A stretch of 64,000 nucleotides of DNA from Nocardia pseudobrasiliensis NBRC 108224 (GCF_001613105.1 NZ_BDBS01000056.1:1-64000); one strand, 5' to 3'. Shown: positions 50,496-60,232, counted from the stretch's first letter. A program made the numbers and translations. The notes: generated from the sequence alone by a model not told the origin.

Positions 50496-52052
50496 TCAGG
50501 CACGAGCCAGCCGGGTCGGCTGCACCCGCCCGCGCAGGGTCACCGACTCCCCCAATGTCCATCGGCGGCGCTCGTCGGGATCGGCGCGTTCGACCGCCGC
50601 GTCGGAGGCCAGCAGCCGCGCCGAATCCTGTTTCGCGAGTTCACACAACCGCGCGGCCTCGTTGACGGCGTCGCCGATGACGGTGAATTCGTAGCGGCGA
50701 TGCGCGCCGACATTGCCCGCCACGACGCGTCCCGCCGCGATCCCGATCCCCGCATCGAATTCCGTTGTGGCGCGGATGCGTTCATGGATAGCGCGGCCAG
50801 CGGCCAGCGCGGCCCCCGACGGATCGGCGATCGGCGCGGGCGTACCGAATACGGCGAGGGCGGCATCGCCCTCGAATTTGTTGACCAGCCCACCGTGGCG
50901 TTCGACCTCGTCGACGACGATTTCGAAGAAGCCGTTGAGAATGGCGACGATCTCGGGCGCGGGTCGGGTGGCGGCCATGGTAGTCGAGCCGATGATGTCG
51001 ACGAACAGGGCCGCGGCCTCGAGTTCCGCCCCGCCGAGGCCGGGATTGCGGGCCAGGGCGGCGGCCGCGACGTCCTGGCCGACGTGACGACCGAACAGAT
51101 CCCGCAGCCGTTCGCGCTCACGCAGGCCCGCGACCATTCGGTTGAATCCGCTTTGCAGCTCACCCAGTTCGGTGCCGTCGTAGACGGTGACCGCGACATC
51201 GAGCGCACCGTCCTCCACCCGGCGCAGCGCATTGCGCACCCCGCGAATCGGGGCGACCGTCGCCGCGAGCGTCTGCGCCATCAACAACAGCCCGAATACC
51301 AGCGTCGCACCGCCCAGCGACAGCACGCACACCGCGAGCCGATCGGTACTGACCGACACACCCGACAGCGCCAGCACCGCCACCACCATCAACAGCGCCA
51401 CCGGCGTCGCCGAACCGACGATCCACATGAGCACCGAGCGCCCGAACACGCCGATACCGCGACGGCGACGCGAGGGCGCGGCATCGAGCACCCGCGCGGT
51501 GACCACCCGCAGCGCGAATTCCGCGAACAGATAACTGTTCGCGCACACCACGATCGCGCTGAATCCGGTGCCCAGAATGAATTTCGGCAGGAACGCCGGA
51601 TCCACGATCGCGTACATGGGCGTGAGCACCAGCAGCCCGCCCAGCCACAGCACGGCCTGCTGGACGACCAGTTTGCGCGGCACCGCGGCCGCCGAAATCT
51701 GTTCCCGCTCGGTCGGAATGTGCTGATCATCGGTCGCCCAGCGCAGCGTGCGCAGTCCCCATCTGGTCCCCCACACCAGCCCGACCAGCAGCGACACCGC
51801 GATATAGATCGGCGCGGCAACGAAGTTCAGATACACCAGCGACCAGGTGAGCACCGACGGTCCGGGCAGGACGAATACGATCAGCACGATCGCCACCGCG
51901 ATGCCGACCAGATTGGCGGTGATCAGCGGCAGGGTGAGCAGGACCTGTACCCGGATCCGCCGGCGGATCGACCCCTCCTCGGCGGGTCCCAGCAGTCGCG
52001 ACCCCCAGGGCGCGGGTCCCAGCGCCGCGGGCGTCACGTCATCGTCAACCAT
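50496..52052 (-). CDS. Membrane-bound class III adenylate cyclase with HAMP domain
   Basis: 518 residues. Six hydrophobic segments (~35-265), then a HAMP linker (VAPIRGVRNALRRVEDGAL), then a cyclase homology domain (~340-500). Catalytic features are visible: metal Asp in FVDIIGSTT, Lys and Asp in VNKFEGDAALAVFG, and transition-state Asn/Arg in FTVIGDAVNEAARL. The layout is that of mycobacterial Rv1318c/Rv1319c/Rv1320c/Rv3645, where membrane signals set cAMP output. A TACGCT -10 box (52059-52064) six bases before the ATG suggests a leaderless transcript. Confidence 0.93.
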   Translation of the reverse strand: MVDDDVTPAALGPAPWGSRLLGPAEEGSIRRRIRVQVLLTLPLITANLVGIAVAIVLIVFVLPGPSVLTWSLVYLNFVAAPIYIAVSLLVGLVWGTRWGLRTLRWATDDQHIPTEREQISAAAVPRKLVVQQAVLWLGGLLVLTPMYAIVDPAFLPKFILGTGFSAIVVCANSYLFAEFALRVVTARVLDAAPSRRRRGIGVFGRSVLMWIVGSATPVALLMVVAVLALSGVSVSTDRLAVCVLSLGGATLVFGLLLMAQTLAATVAPIRGVRNALRRVEDGALDVAVTVYDGTELGELQSGFNRMVAGLRERERLRDLFGRHVGQDVAAAALARNPGLGGAELEAAALFVDIIGSTTMAATRPAPEIVAILNGFFEIVVDEVERHGGLVNKFEGDAALAVFGTPAPIADPSGAALAAGRAIHERIRATTEFDAGIGIAAGRVVAGNVGAHRRYEFTVIGDAVNEAARLCELAKQDSARLLASDAAVERADPDERRRWTLGESVTLRGRVQPTRLARA

Positions 52053-52058
52053 GCATGC

Positions 52059-52064
52059 AGCGTA
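52059..52064 (-). promoter_or_regulatory. Leaderless -10 box (TACGCT) of the adenylate cyclase gene
   Basis: On the minus strand TACGCT ends six bases before ATG 52052. The box lies just outside the 3' end of the neighbouring membrane-protein gene. Confidence 0.5.
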
Positions 52065-52073
52065 AGGGCAAGA

Positions 52074-52493
52074 TCACCACCGCGGCGACGACGCCACGAG
52101 CGATCGGATGTAGTTCACCCGCCGTTCGGTGTCGACCACCTGCCGCGGGCTGCCGACCGGCACCTGGCTGGCGTAGTAGAAATCCGGGGCCTGCACGCTG
52201 ACCTGAACGAATCCCTCGACGCGTTGCTCGCGGATCGCCAGAAACAGCAAACCCAGAAAACAGGCCGGGAACAACAGTATCGCCAGGACGATGGCGTAGG
52301 TCGGAACGCGCTCGCGGACCGTGGTCTGATTGGTCAGGATCCAGGTGGTCCCGGCCAGCGGGTGCAGCCCCGAGGGCGTGTAGACCAGCGTCGCACTGCA
52401 TCCGATATCGCCCACGGTGACCAGGATCGAGTCCCCGGGCGGATGATCCGGCGGCAGCGACATCGGCGGGCCGGCGATCGGATTCCGACTCAT
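52074..52493 (-). CDS. Single-span membrane protein, unknown
   Basis: 139 residues from ATG 52493 (GATCGGGG upstream; GTG 52505 is an alternative). A Pro-rich N-terminus precedes a small beta-rich domain. One membrane helix lies around 70-93 (YAIVLAILLFPACFLGLLFL), and the C-terminal domain (EGFVQVSVQAPDFYYASQVP) is outside or cytoplasmic. No family recognised. It is upstream of and in line with the cyclase gene, 21 bases apart, but the cyclase has its own -10 box. Confidence 0.75.
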   Translation of the reverse strand: MSRNPIAGPPMSLPPDHPPGDSILVTVGDIGCSATLVYTPSGLHPLAGTTWILTNQTTVRERVPTYAIVLAILLFPACFLGLLFLAIREQRVEGFVQVSVQAPDFYYASQVPVGSPRQVVDTERRVNYIRSLVASSPRW

Positions 52494-52561
52494 AGCCCCG
52501 ATCACGCTACTCTTCAGCTACTTCCGTCCGGGGTTATATGCCTGATTTGGAGCTTTTCCAA

Positions 52562-53098
52562 TCACCGGGGCGGGAGGAACCGCCATTTCTGCTGCGGCAC
52601 ATCCAGACAGGTCCACTGATGGAGTTTGTCGCCGGGGGCGGTACCGGCGTGATCGACATCCAGGCAGGATCGACTGCCGCTGCTCAGCGAGGCGAATTTC
52701 CACCAGCCGTTGCCCAGATACAGCGGTATCCAGACCTGCGCCGCGGTGTTGTTGCAGGTCCAGATCTGCACCTTGGCCCCGTCGGCAGGACTGGCGTTGT
52801 CGACGTCCAGGCATTTGGCCCGGCCGTGGGGCTTCACGATGAAGCGTTTGTCCGTGCCGGGCGAGCCCGCGCCGTCGATGGACCAGTGCTGGGTCTGCTC
52901 ATCGGCGCAGTCGGCCTGCCAGACCTGCGCGCCCAGATCGGTGAACGGCGCCCAGGCATCCATACACAAATTACTGTTGATGTTCTGCAATCGGAAAACG
53001 CCGGTCGGTAATTCGTACGGCGGCGCGGGGGACGCCGTGCCGGGCACGACCATCGCGAGCGCGAGAACACCGAGGACGGCCAAGACGACTCTTCGCAT
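52562..53098 (-). CDS. Secreted ricin-type beta-trefoil (RICIN) lectin-like protein
   Basis: 178 residues. Signal peptide 1-23 (VLAVLGVLALAMVVPGTASP). The mature protein is one beta-trefoil of about 150 residues with repeated Q-x-W or equivalent (TQHW, AQVW, QQKW) and paired cysteines in CMDAW...DC, CLDVDN...CN and CLDVDH...C. Such domains bind sugars; no toxin or enzyme domain is attached, so it is probably a secreted carbohydrate-binding protein. A TAGACT -10-like box lies about 50 bases upstream. Confidence 0.88.
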   Translation of the reverse strand: MRRVVLAVLGVLALAMVVPGTASPAPPYELPTGVFRLQNINSNLCMDAWAPFTDLGAQVWQADCADEQTQHWSIDGAGSPGTDKRFIVKPHGRAKCLDVDNASPADGAKVQIWTCNNTAAQVWIPLYLGNGWWKFASLSSGSRSCLDVDHAGTAPGDKLHQWTCLDVPQQKWRFLPPR

Positions 53099-53142
53099 GA
53101 ACGCATGCCTTCATCCCGCAGGGCCCCGACCGCAGGACAAGT

Positions 53143-54234
53143 CTAGCGGTTGTCGAACGCGCGCAGAATCTCTTCCGCGGCCAGGGCCGGGGTGAGCGAA
53201 CCCGCGCGCACCTGCTTTTCCACCTGCCCGCGAATGGATTTCACCGCCGGATTGTCCGCGAGGCGGCGCAGCAGCTGATCGTGCACCATGGTCCAGGTCC
53301 AGTCGACCTGCTGGCGGCGGCGCTTCTCGGCGAATTCGCCCGCCTCGGTGAGCACTCGGCGATGTTCGATCACGGTGTCCCAAAAGGCGTCCAGGCCCGT
53401 GCCGTTGAGCCCGCTCATGGTGAGAACCGGTGGCCGCCACAGCGATTCGCGCGGATGTATCAGGCGCATCGCGCCCTGTAGTTCACGCGCGGCGGCGCGG
53501 GCCTCCACCTCGTGGCGACCGTCGGCCTTGTTCACCGCGACCAGATCCGCCAGCTCCAGCACGCCCTTCTTGATGCCCTGCAATTGATCACCCGTGCGGG
53601 CCAGGGTGAGGAAGGTGAATACGTCGACCATATTGGCCACGGTCACCTCCGACTGACCGACGCCGACGGTCTCGACCAGGATCACGTCGTAACCCGCGGC
53701 CTCGAGCAGCACGATCGTCTCGCGGGTCGCCTTGGCGACGCCGCCGAGGGTGCCCGCGGTGGGCGAGGGCCGGATATAGGCGTCGCGCTCCACCGACAGT
53801 CGCGCCATGCGGGTCTTGTCGCCGAGGATCGAGCCGCCGGTGCGGGTGGAGGACGGATCCACCGCCAGCACCGCGACCCGATGCCCCTGTCCGATCAGAT
53901 AGATCCCCAGCGCGTCGATGAATGTCGATTTGCCCACGCCCGGAACGCCGGTGATGCCGACCCGATTGGAGTCGATCGCCTCGGCGTCGGTGGTCACCGC
54001 CAGCAGCAGCCGCTGCGCGAGCTCGCGATGATCGGATCGGGTGGACTCGACCAGCGTGATCGCCCGCGCCAGCGCGGCCCGATCACCCCGGCGGACCGAC
54101 TCGGCCAATTGGTCGACGTCGATCGCCCGCCGCGGCGAAACCGACTGCCGCACGGCCGGTTTCACACCAGCCATAGCGTCCGCATGCGACGCGATCTCGG
54201 AACCGCTCTCGCCCGATTCCACGCGCCTGCTCAC
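53143..54234 (-). CDS. meaB: Methylmalonyl-CoA mutase-associated GTPase MeaB
   Basis: 363 residues, GTG start overlapping the mutB stop by four bases (GTGA) behind GGAGGAG. P-loop GVPGVGKSTFID, switch region DPSSTRTGGSILGDKTRM, ETVGVGQSEV and base-recognition NKAD are all present, as in MeaB/ArgK G3E GTPases. It loads and protects the adenosylcobalamin of methylmalonyl-CoA mutase. The first ~35 residues are a non-conserved extension. Third gene of the mutA-mutB-meaB operon. Confidence 0.95.
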   Translation of the reverse strand: MSRRVESGESGSEIASHADAMAGVKPAVRQSVSPRRAIDVDQLAESVRRGDRAALARAITLVESTRSDHRELAQRLLLAVTTDAEAIDSNRVGITGVPGVGKSTFIDALGIYLIGQGHRVAVLAVDPSSTRTGGSILGDKTRMARLSVERDAYIRPSPTAGTLGGVAKATRETIVLLEAAGYDVILVETVGVGQSEVTVANMVDVFTFLTLARTGDQLQGIKKGVLELADLVAVNKADGRHEVEARAAARELQGAMRLIHPRESLWRPPVLTMSGLNGTGLDAFWDTVIEHRRVLTEAGEFAEKRRRQQVDWTWTMVHDQLLRRLADNPAVKSIRGQVEKQVRAGSLTPALAAEEILRAFDNR

Positions 54235-56504
54235 TCTCCTCCGGCGGATCGCGTCGCGTCACTGCCGATCTCGTGACCCAGCTCGGCGGCCAGCTTCTTC
54301 AGCAGATCCATGGCCGCGTCGGCGATCACCGTACCCGGCGGGAAGATCGCCGCGGCGCCCGCCGCGTACAGCTCGTCGAAATCGCCCGGCGGGATGACCC
54401 CGCCCACGATGACCATGATGTCGGGCCGCCCGACCTCGGCCAGGGCGTGGCGCAGCGCGGGCACCAGCGTGAGATGACCCGCGGCCAGCGACGACACGCC
54501 GACCACGTGCACGTCGTTGTCGGCGGCCTGCTGCGCCACCTCCTCGGGGGTCTGGAACAGCGGGCCCACATCCACGTCGAAGCCGAGATCGGCGAAGGCC
54601 GTGGCTATCACCTTCTGGCCGCGGTCGTGCCCGTCCTGGCCCATCTTGGCGACGAGGATTCGGGGACGACGACCCTCGGCCTCGGCGAACTCCTCGACCA
54701 GCTCGATCGCCCGGCTGATATTGGTCACCTTTCCGGCCTCCTCGCGGTAGACACCGGACAGCGTACGGATCTCGGCCTGATGCCGCCCGTACACCTTCTC
54801 CAGCGCGTCGGAGATCTCCCCGACCGTCGCCTTGGCGCGCGCGGCGTCGATGGCCAGGGCCAGCAGGTTGTTGGCCATACCGCCCTCGGAAGATCCGGCG
54901 GCCCTTGTCAATTCGGCCAGCGCGCGCTCGACCTCGGCGCTGTCGCGTTCGGCGCGCAGGCGGCGCAACTTCTCGTTCTGCTCGGCGCGCACGCGCGAAT
55001 TCTCGACCTTGAGGACCTCGATCCGCTGATCCTCGGCCACCTGATATTTGTTCACGCCGATCACCGGCTGCTGACCGGTATCGATGCGGGCCTGGGTGCG
55101 GGCGGCCGCCTCCTCGATGCGCAGCTTCGGAATGCCCTCCGAAATCGCCTGGGCCATACCGCCGTGCGCGGCCACCTCGGCGATATGCGCGCGGGCGCGC
55201 TGGGCCAGCTGATGGGTCAGCCACTCCACGTAGTACGAGCCGCCCCACGGATCGGCGGGCCGGGTGGTGTTGGACTCCTGCTGGATCAGCAGCTGGGTAT
55301 TGCGCGCGATGCGGGCGGAGAAGTCGGTCGGCAGCGCCAGCGCCTCGTCGAGGGCGTTGGTGTGCAGCGACTGGGTGTGGCCCTGGGTCGCGGCCATGGC
55401 CTCCACACAGGTGCGCGCCACATTGTTGAAGACGTCCTGCGCGGTCAGCGACCAGCCGGAGGTCTGCGAATGAGTGCGCAGGGCAAGCGATTTCGCGCTC
55501 TTGGGCTCGAATTCGGCGACCAGCTCGCTCCACAGCAGCCGCCCGGCCCGCATCTTGGCGACCTCCATGAAGAAGTTCATGCCGATCGCCCAGAAGAACG
55601 ACAGCCGCGGCGCGAACTGATCCACGGCCATCCCCGCGTCCAGACCGGCCTTGATGTACTCCACGCCGTCGGCGAGGGTGTAGGCCAGCTCCAGATCGGC
55701 GGTCGCCCCGGCCTCCTGGATGTGATAGCCGGAGATGGAGATCGAGTTGAACTTGGGCATCTTGGCCGAGGTGTAGGCGAAGATGTCGGAGATGATCCGC
55801 ATCGACGGCTTCGGCGGATAGATGTAGGTGTTGCGGACCATGAACTCCTTCAGAATGTCGTTCTGAATGGTTCCGGCCAGCTGTTCGGGCTTGACGCCCT
55901 GCTCCTCCGCGGCCACCACGTACAGCGCCAGAATCGGCAGCACCGCGCCGTTCATGGTCATCGAGACCGAAACCTGGTCCAGCGGAATCTGATCGAACAG
56001 CTCGCGCATGTCCAGGATGGAGTCGATGGCGACCCCGGCCATACCGACGTCACCGGTCACGCGCGGATGATCGGAGTCGTAACCGCGATGGGTCGCCAGA
56101 TCGAATGCCACCGACAGACCCTTCTGGCCCGCGGCGAGGTTGCGCCGGTAGAAGGCGTTGGAATCCGCGGCCGTGGAGAAGCCCGCGTACTGGCGAATCG
56201 TCCACGGCTGATTCACATACATCGTGGGATACGGTCCGCGCACGAACGGCGCGGCGCCGGGCAGGCTGTCGAGCGGATAGCCCTCGGCCGCGACGCGGTC
56301 GCGATCGGCCTTGGTGAAAACCGGTGGGACGTCGATCCCCTCGGGCGTGGCCCACACCAGCTGATCGGGCGTCTGGAAATTCGCCGCCGCGGCGGTCCGG
56401 ATGAACTGCTCGACCTGTTCGGCGTCGACCTCGGCCGCGTGCGGCCGATCCAGCGGCACCTCGGCGAAACTGCCGATCACATGCTTGAATTCGCGTGTCG
56501 TCAT
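54231..56504 (-). CDS. mutB: Methylmalonyl-CoA mutase large (alpha) subunit
   Basis: 757 residues. The N-terminal TIM barrel binds methylmalonyl-CoA (TMYVNQPWTIRQYAGFSTA, TAQDVFNNVARTCVEAMAAT). The C-terminal cobalamin domain has the lower-ligand motif DGHDRG with His626, then VGVSSLAAGHLTL and GGVIPPGD. It interconverts (R)-methylmalonyl-CoA and succinyl-CoA with adenosylcobalamin, completing propionyl-CoA breakdown. The ATG directly follows the mutA stop (TAAATG). Confidence 0.96.
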   Translation of the reverse strand: MTTREFKHVIGSFAEVPLDRPHAAEVDAEQVEQFIRTAAAANFQTPDQLVWATPEGIDVPPVFTKADRDRVAAEGYPLDSLPGAAPFVRGPYPTMYVNQPWTIRQYAGFSTAADSNAFYRRNLAAGQKGLSVAFDLATHRGYDSDHPRVTGDVGMAGVAIDSILDMRELFDQIPLDQVSVSMTMNGAVLPILALYVVAAEEQGVKPEQLAGTIQNDILKEFMVRNTYIYPPKPSMRIISDIFAYTSAKMPKFNSISISGYHIQEAGATADLELAYTLADGVEYIKAGLDAGMAVDQFAPRLSFFWAIGMNFFMEVAKMRAGRLLWSELVAEFEPKSAKSLALRTHSQTSGWSLTAQDVFNNVARTCVEAMAATQGHTQSLHTNALDEALALPTDFSARIARNTQLLIQQESNTTRPADPWGGSYYVEWLTHQLAQRARAHIAEVAAHGGMAQAISEGIPKLRIEEAAARTQARIDTGQQPVIGVNKYQVAEDQRIEVLKVENSRVRAEQNEKLRRLRAERDSAEVERALAELTRAAGSSEGGMANNLLALAIDAARAKATVGEISDALEKVYGRHQAEIRTLSGVYREEAGKVTNISRAIELVEEFAEAEGRRPRILVAKMGQDGHDRGQKVIATAFADLGFDVDVGPLFQTPEEVAQQAADNDVHVVGVSSLAAGHLTLVPALRHALAEVGRPDIMVIVGGVIPPGDFDELYAAGAAAIFPPGTVIADAAMDLLKKLAAELGHEIGSDATRSAGGE

Positions 56505-58334
56505 TTACGCTCCCAGCTTCTCGAGCAGCTCGGACAGGCCGGCCACCGCGTCCATGCGGGCGGTGAGGAAGCCGTCCGGGCGCTGCGCGCCGCTCAGCTC
56601 GGCCACCGCCTTCTCCGGACCGGCCAGCAGTACCGTGGTGATACCCGCCGCGCGCAGGGCCTCCACCGCCGCCCCGGCCTCGGCGGCGTAGCGCGAATCC
56701 GACCCGCACAGCACCGCCAGCGACACACCGGGTTCGCCGGTATCGGTGGTCGTCTCGATTCCGCCGGAGGCGAGCAGATTGGCCGTGAAGGTCACGCGCA
56801 CATTGTTTTCCGCGACCGGACCCAGCGGCGCGAGCAGCGCCTTCGGGCGGCTGCCGTGTGCGGCGAGGTAGGCGTCGGAGCGGTCGCGCAGCCGCTCGAA
56901 CGCCGCGCCGTAGCGGGCGACCACGCCCGGGGCGCGCGCGGCCTCCGACAGCGGCTTCTCCGCCAGATTCGGGAATTCGTTGACGCCGGTGACGGACGTC
57001 TTACGGTGTGCCACATCCGAATCGCGGCGCGCCTTGGTCTCGGCCATACGCTCGGCCAGCAGGCCCGAGGCCAGCGCCTCGCGGTAGCCGCCCGCGCGTT
57101 CGATCTCCTGCATGAACTCCCAGGCCGCGCGGGCCAGGGCGTCGGTGAGACTTTCCACGTACCACGAACCCGCGCTCGGATCCTGGACGAAGCCCAGATG
57201 CGATTCCTCGAGCAGCAGCAGCTGGGTATTGCGGGCCATGCGCTCGGAGAACGCCTGGGACACCTCGAGTTCCCCGGGCGGCAGCGGCGAGTCGAAGGGC
57301 AGTACGGTGACCAGATCCGCGCCGCCGACGCCCGCGCCGAAGGCGGCCAACGTGGTGCGCAGCATATTCACCCACGGATCGCGCTGGGTCATCATGGCCG
57401 CCGAGGTGACCGCGTGCTGGGGCGCGTTACCCAGATCGGGCGCGCCGAGCTCGTGGGCCACCCGGGCCCACAGTCGCCGGGCCGCACGGAATTTCGCCAT
57501 GGTCGCGAACTGGTCGTCGGTGGCGGCCAGCCGAAAGCTCAGCTGGCCCAGCGCCGCGAGGGTATCGATATCGGCCTCGGCGAACGCGCGCAGATAGGCC
57601 AGGCCCGCGGCGATCGCCGCGCCGAGTTCCTGTGCGTCCGAAGCGCCCGCATTGTGGAACACCTCCCCGGAAACCACCACGGCGCGAACCGATTCCGCGC
57701 GGTCGGCGGCCGCGCGGGCCAGGGCGATCGCCTCGTCGAGATCAATATCGGACGTCGCGGCGAAGGCATTGGTCAGCGGGGCCGCGCCCAGGAACACCCG
57801 GATCGCCTCGCGCTGCGGGGTCTCATAGCCGTCCAGGATCGCGAACAAGCGCGCGGCCGCGGCGGGGGTGTCGATTCCGGCCTCGAGGGTCAGCGGGGCG
57901 AGTTCGAACAGCAAGCCGGCCAGGGCGCTCGGCAGCTCGGCCACCGGCACGCCGTGCTCGCCCACACCCAGCCATATCGCGCTCACGCCGTTTTCCAGGC
58001 CCGCCAGGATGTTCCGATTCGTGGCGGCGGCATCCGGGCCACCGAAGCGGGCGCTGACGAACCAGCCGCGATGCACATCGCGGGTCGCGTCGTTACCGCG
58101 CACGAACGGAAACGCGCCGGGCAGTGGCTGTTCGGGCAGTTCGTCGCGGCGGGTGTAGAGCGGGGCGACCGTCACCCCGTCGTAGGTCGAGACCGCGAGC
58201 AGCCGCTCCGGCTCATCGCCGAGTTCGTCCGGCTCCACCCTGCGGGCCTTGGCCAGCACCCCGGCCACGCCCTTGCGCCACGCGGCATATCCGGGCACGG
58301 GATCACTCGCGTCCGGATCCGAATCGATCGGCAT
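56505..58334 (-). CDS. mutA: Methylmalonyl-CoA mutase small (beta) subunit
   Basis: 609 residues from ATG 58334 (MPIDSD), which fits the MSID start of the mycobacterial protein; GTG 58355 would add seven residues. Homologous to the large subunit but without the DxHxxG cobalamin ligand, as expected for the non-catalytic chain. It has the typical LYTRRDELPEQPLPGAFPFV and VNMLRTTLAAFGAGVGGADL segments. First gene of the operon with mutB and meaB. No clear operator or B12 riboswitch was seen in the 264 bases upstream. Confidence 0.95.
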   Translation of the reverse strand: MPIDSDPDASDPVPGYAAWRKGVAGVLAKARRVEPDELGDEPERLLAVSTYDGVTVAPLYTRRDELPEQPLPGAFPFVRGNDATRDVHRGWFVSARFGGPDAAATNRNILAGLENGVSAIWLGVGEHGVPVAELPSALAGLLFELAPLTLEAGIDTPAAAARLFAILDGYETPQREAIRVFLGAAPLTNAFAATSDIDLDEAIALARAAADRAESVRAVVVSGEVFHNAGASDAQELGAAIAAGLAYLRAFAEADIDTLAALGQLSFRLAATDDQFATMAKFRAARRLWARVAHELGAPDLGNAPQHAVTSAAMMTQRDPWVNMLRTTLAAFGAGVGGADLVTVLPFDSPLPPGELEVSQAFSERMARNTQLLLLEESHLGFVQDPSAGSWYVESLTDALARAAWEFMQEIERAGGYREALASGLLAERMAETKARRDSDVAHRKTSVTGVNEFPNLAEKPLSEAARAPGVVARYGAAFERLRDRSDAYLAAHGSRPKALLAPLGPVAENNVRVTFTANLLASGGIETTTDTGEPGVSLAVLCGSDSRYAAEAGAAVEALRAAGITTVLLAGPEKAVAELSGAQRPDGFLTARMDAVAGLSELLEKLGA

Positions 58335-58585
58335 CGCTGCAGTTTCCTCTTCCACTCTGGTCCGACACCTTCAGCTCTACCGGATACCCGCTCCTGGGCC
58401 AAACTCTTCGCACACACTTTGCAGAGTGCTGTGCGAGTCGTTCACAACGCGCCGCGAAATCCGTTCGAGCTGGTCGGCAGCCGATTTAAGTTAATCCAGA
58501 TTCTCCGAGGGCACGGATGTTACCCACACCACAGCATCGCATCGGACCGACCGATGCCCACCCGCAGGTACCGCGCGGTCACCGG

Positions 58586-58591
58586 TAGCCT
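58586..58591 (+). promoter_or_regulatory. Leaderless -10 box (TAGCCT) of the TVP38-like gene
   Basis: TAGCCT is followed by seven bases and then GTG 58599. It decides the start of the downstream gene in favour of this GTG over ATG 58554, which has no ribosome site. Confidence 0.5.
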
Positions 58592-58598
58592 GACGGCT

Positions 58599-59264
58599 GT
58601 GCTGAGGAGATTGCGTGATCCGCGGGTGCTGGGGCTGTTGCTGCTGGCCGTCGCACTGGTCGCGGTCACGCTGCTGGCGCCGCATCCGAGCCCGCAGCAG
58701 ATTCGCGATTGGGCGCATTCGGTGGGCCCGGCGTTTCCGATCGTCTTCTTCCTCGTGCACGCGATCGTGACCGTCGCGCCCTTCCCGCGCACCGTGTTCA
58801 CCCTCAGCGCCGGACTGCTGTTCGGCCCGGCGCTGGGCATCGCGCTCGCGGTCGCGGCGACCACGGTCAGTGCGATCTTGGCGCTGCTGCTGGTGCGGGC
58901 GCTGGATCGCGAGCAGGTCGCCGCCCGGCTCACCCATCCCGCGGTGCGGGCGGTGGATCGGCGGCTGGCCCGGCGCGGCTGGCTCGCGGTCGGGTCGCTG
59001 CGCCTGATCGCGCCCGTGCCGTTCTCGATCATCAACTACTGCGCGGGCCTGTCGTCGGTGCGGATGCTGCCGTATCTGGTGGCCACGATCATCGGTGTCA
59101 TTCCCGGAACCATCGGCGTGGTCGTGCTCGGCGACGCGCTCACCGGTGAGACCAGCCCGGGCCTGCTCGTGCTGTCCGGGATCTGCATCACCGTGGGCGT
59201 GATCGGCCTGATCGTCGACGCCCGGTGGGGCGCGGGCGAATTCGCCGAACCCGTCGACGCCTGA
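58599..59264 (+). CDS. TVP38/TMEM64 (DedA-like, SNARE-associated) membrane protein
   Basis: 221 residues with five to six hydrophobic segments. Family features are FFLVHAIVTVAPFPRTVFTL, SAGLLFGPALGIALAVAATT and RLIAPVPFSIINYCAGLS, as in TVP38/TMEM64 proteins, some of which act as lipid or undecaprenyl-phosphate flippases. The substrate here is not known. It is divergent from mutA and followed by a convergent LysR gene. Confidence 0.85.
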   Translation: MLRRLRDPRVLGLLLLAVALVAVTLLAPHPSPQQIRDWAHSVGPAFPIVFFLVHAIVTVAPFPRTVFTLSAGLLFGPALGIALAVAATTVSAILALLLVRALDREQVAARLTHPAVRAVDRRLARRGWLAVGSLRLIAPVPFSIINYCAGLSSVRMLPYLVATIIGVIPGTIGVVVLGDALTGETSPGLLVLSGICITVGVIGLIVDARWGAGEFAEPVDA

Positions 59265-59270
59265 GCCGGA

Positions 59271-60170
59271 TCAGACCGCCAGCGCGTCGCGCAGCGTCTC
59301 GCGCAACCAGCGATGGGCCGGATCGGCGTCGAGTCGCGCATGCCAGAGCATGCTCACATCGATCTCCGGCAGCTCCGCGGGAATCGGAAACCAGCGCAGG
59401 CCCAGGACTTCTCCGTACTGTTCGGCCAGGCGCCGCGGGCCGAGTCCGACATAGTTGCTCGTCGCGATGAGCAGCGCCGCGACCGCGAAGGACGGCACCA
59501 CGGCCGCGACATGCCGCCGCAGCCCGGCGGTCTCGAGCGCGTCGTCGAGCGGTCCGCGCGAGCGCCCGCGCCGCGATGCGGACACATGCGGATGCTGACA
59601 CAGCTGGGCCAGACTCGGGCGGCGGTGGCGGCCCAGCGGGCTGTCCGCGCGCACGATGCCGACCATCCGTTCGCGATACAGCCGGGCCGTGCGGAAATCC
59701 GGTGCGGCCGCGTCCCCCGCGCCGATATCCAGATCCACCGAACCGTCGCGCAGCGCCTCGCGGCTCTCATTGCCCTCCCCCACGAATCGCAGCGTCACCC
59801 CGGGCGCGACCGCGGCCGTCGCCTCCGCGGCGTCGGTGGCGAGCGTCGCGGCGACGCTGTCGTTGATCCGAATCGTGAAGGTGCGCTTCAACTCCGCGAC
59901 ATCGAGTTCGCGATCGGCGCTGATCAACGCCGACGCCTCGTCCAACAGCGCCCGCACCCGCGGCGCGGTGCGCAGCGCGAACGGAGTCGGGGCCATCGCC
60001 CGTCCGGCCCGCACCAGGATCGGATCGTTCATCGCCCGCCGCAGCCGTCCCAGTGCGCGACTGGTCGCCGGAATCGACAGGTGCAGGCGCTCGGACGCGG
60101 CGGTGACGCTGCACTCCTGCAGGAGTGCGTCGAATACGCGCAGGAGGTTCAGATCGAGCTGATCGTGCAT
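59271..60170 (-). CDS. LysR-family regulator of the adjacent MFS gene
   Basis: 299 residues. LNLLRVFDALLQECSVTAAS and SIPATSRALGRLRRAMNDPI form the winged HTH, in the NodD/LinR-like subclass; a substrate-binding domain (~95-299) follows. Start ATG 60170 has a TAGGAT -10 box six bases upstream. It is divergent from the MFS gene at 60246 with an inverted repeat at 60182-60209, the classic arrangement of a LysR activator and its target. Confidence 0.92.
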   Translation of the reverse strand: MHDQLDLNLLRVFDALLQECSVTAASERLHLSIPATSRALGRLRRAMNDPILVRAGRAMAPTPFALRTAPRVRALLDEASALISADRELDVAELKRTFTIRINDSVAATLATDAAEATAAVAPGVTLRFVGEGNESREALRDGSVDLDIGAGDAAAPDFRTARLYRERMVGIVRADSPLGRHRRPSLAQLCQHPHVSASRRGRSRGPLDDALETAGLRRHVAAVVPSFAVAALLIATSNYVGLGPRRLAEQYGEVLGLRWFPIPAELPEIDVSMLWHARLDADPAHRWLRETLRDALAV

Positions 60171-60181
60171 AGTTGCATCCT

Positions 60182-60209
60182 ACGCAAACTTCGTTTGTGA
60201 AAGTTGCGT
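60182..60209. promoter_or_regulatory. LysR-type binding site between divergent genes
   Basis: ACGCAAACTT and AAGTTGCGT form an interrupted inverted repeat (one bulged base) with a 9-base centre, between the two facing -10 boxes. Confidence 0.5.
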
Positions 60210-60232
60210 GGCGTGCAGGTATGCCATCTCCC

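Noticed and set aside
52562..53098. Ricin-like toxin
   Set aside because: It is only a sugar-binding trefoil with a signal peptide; no catalytic A-chain or toxin partner is encoded.
58335..58598. Cobalamin riboswitch upstream of mutA
   Set aside because: I could not find the B12-box consensus or a fitting length; the mutase is also not usually controlled this way.
54273..59264. Very long open frame antisense to mutA/mutB/meaB, and many similar long frames opposite other genes
   Set aside because: Composition is His/Arg/Gln/Gly-rich nonsense with no domains. In GC-rich genomes stops are rare in antisense frames of real genes. Only its 3' end (58599-59264) is a genuine gene.
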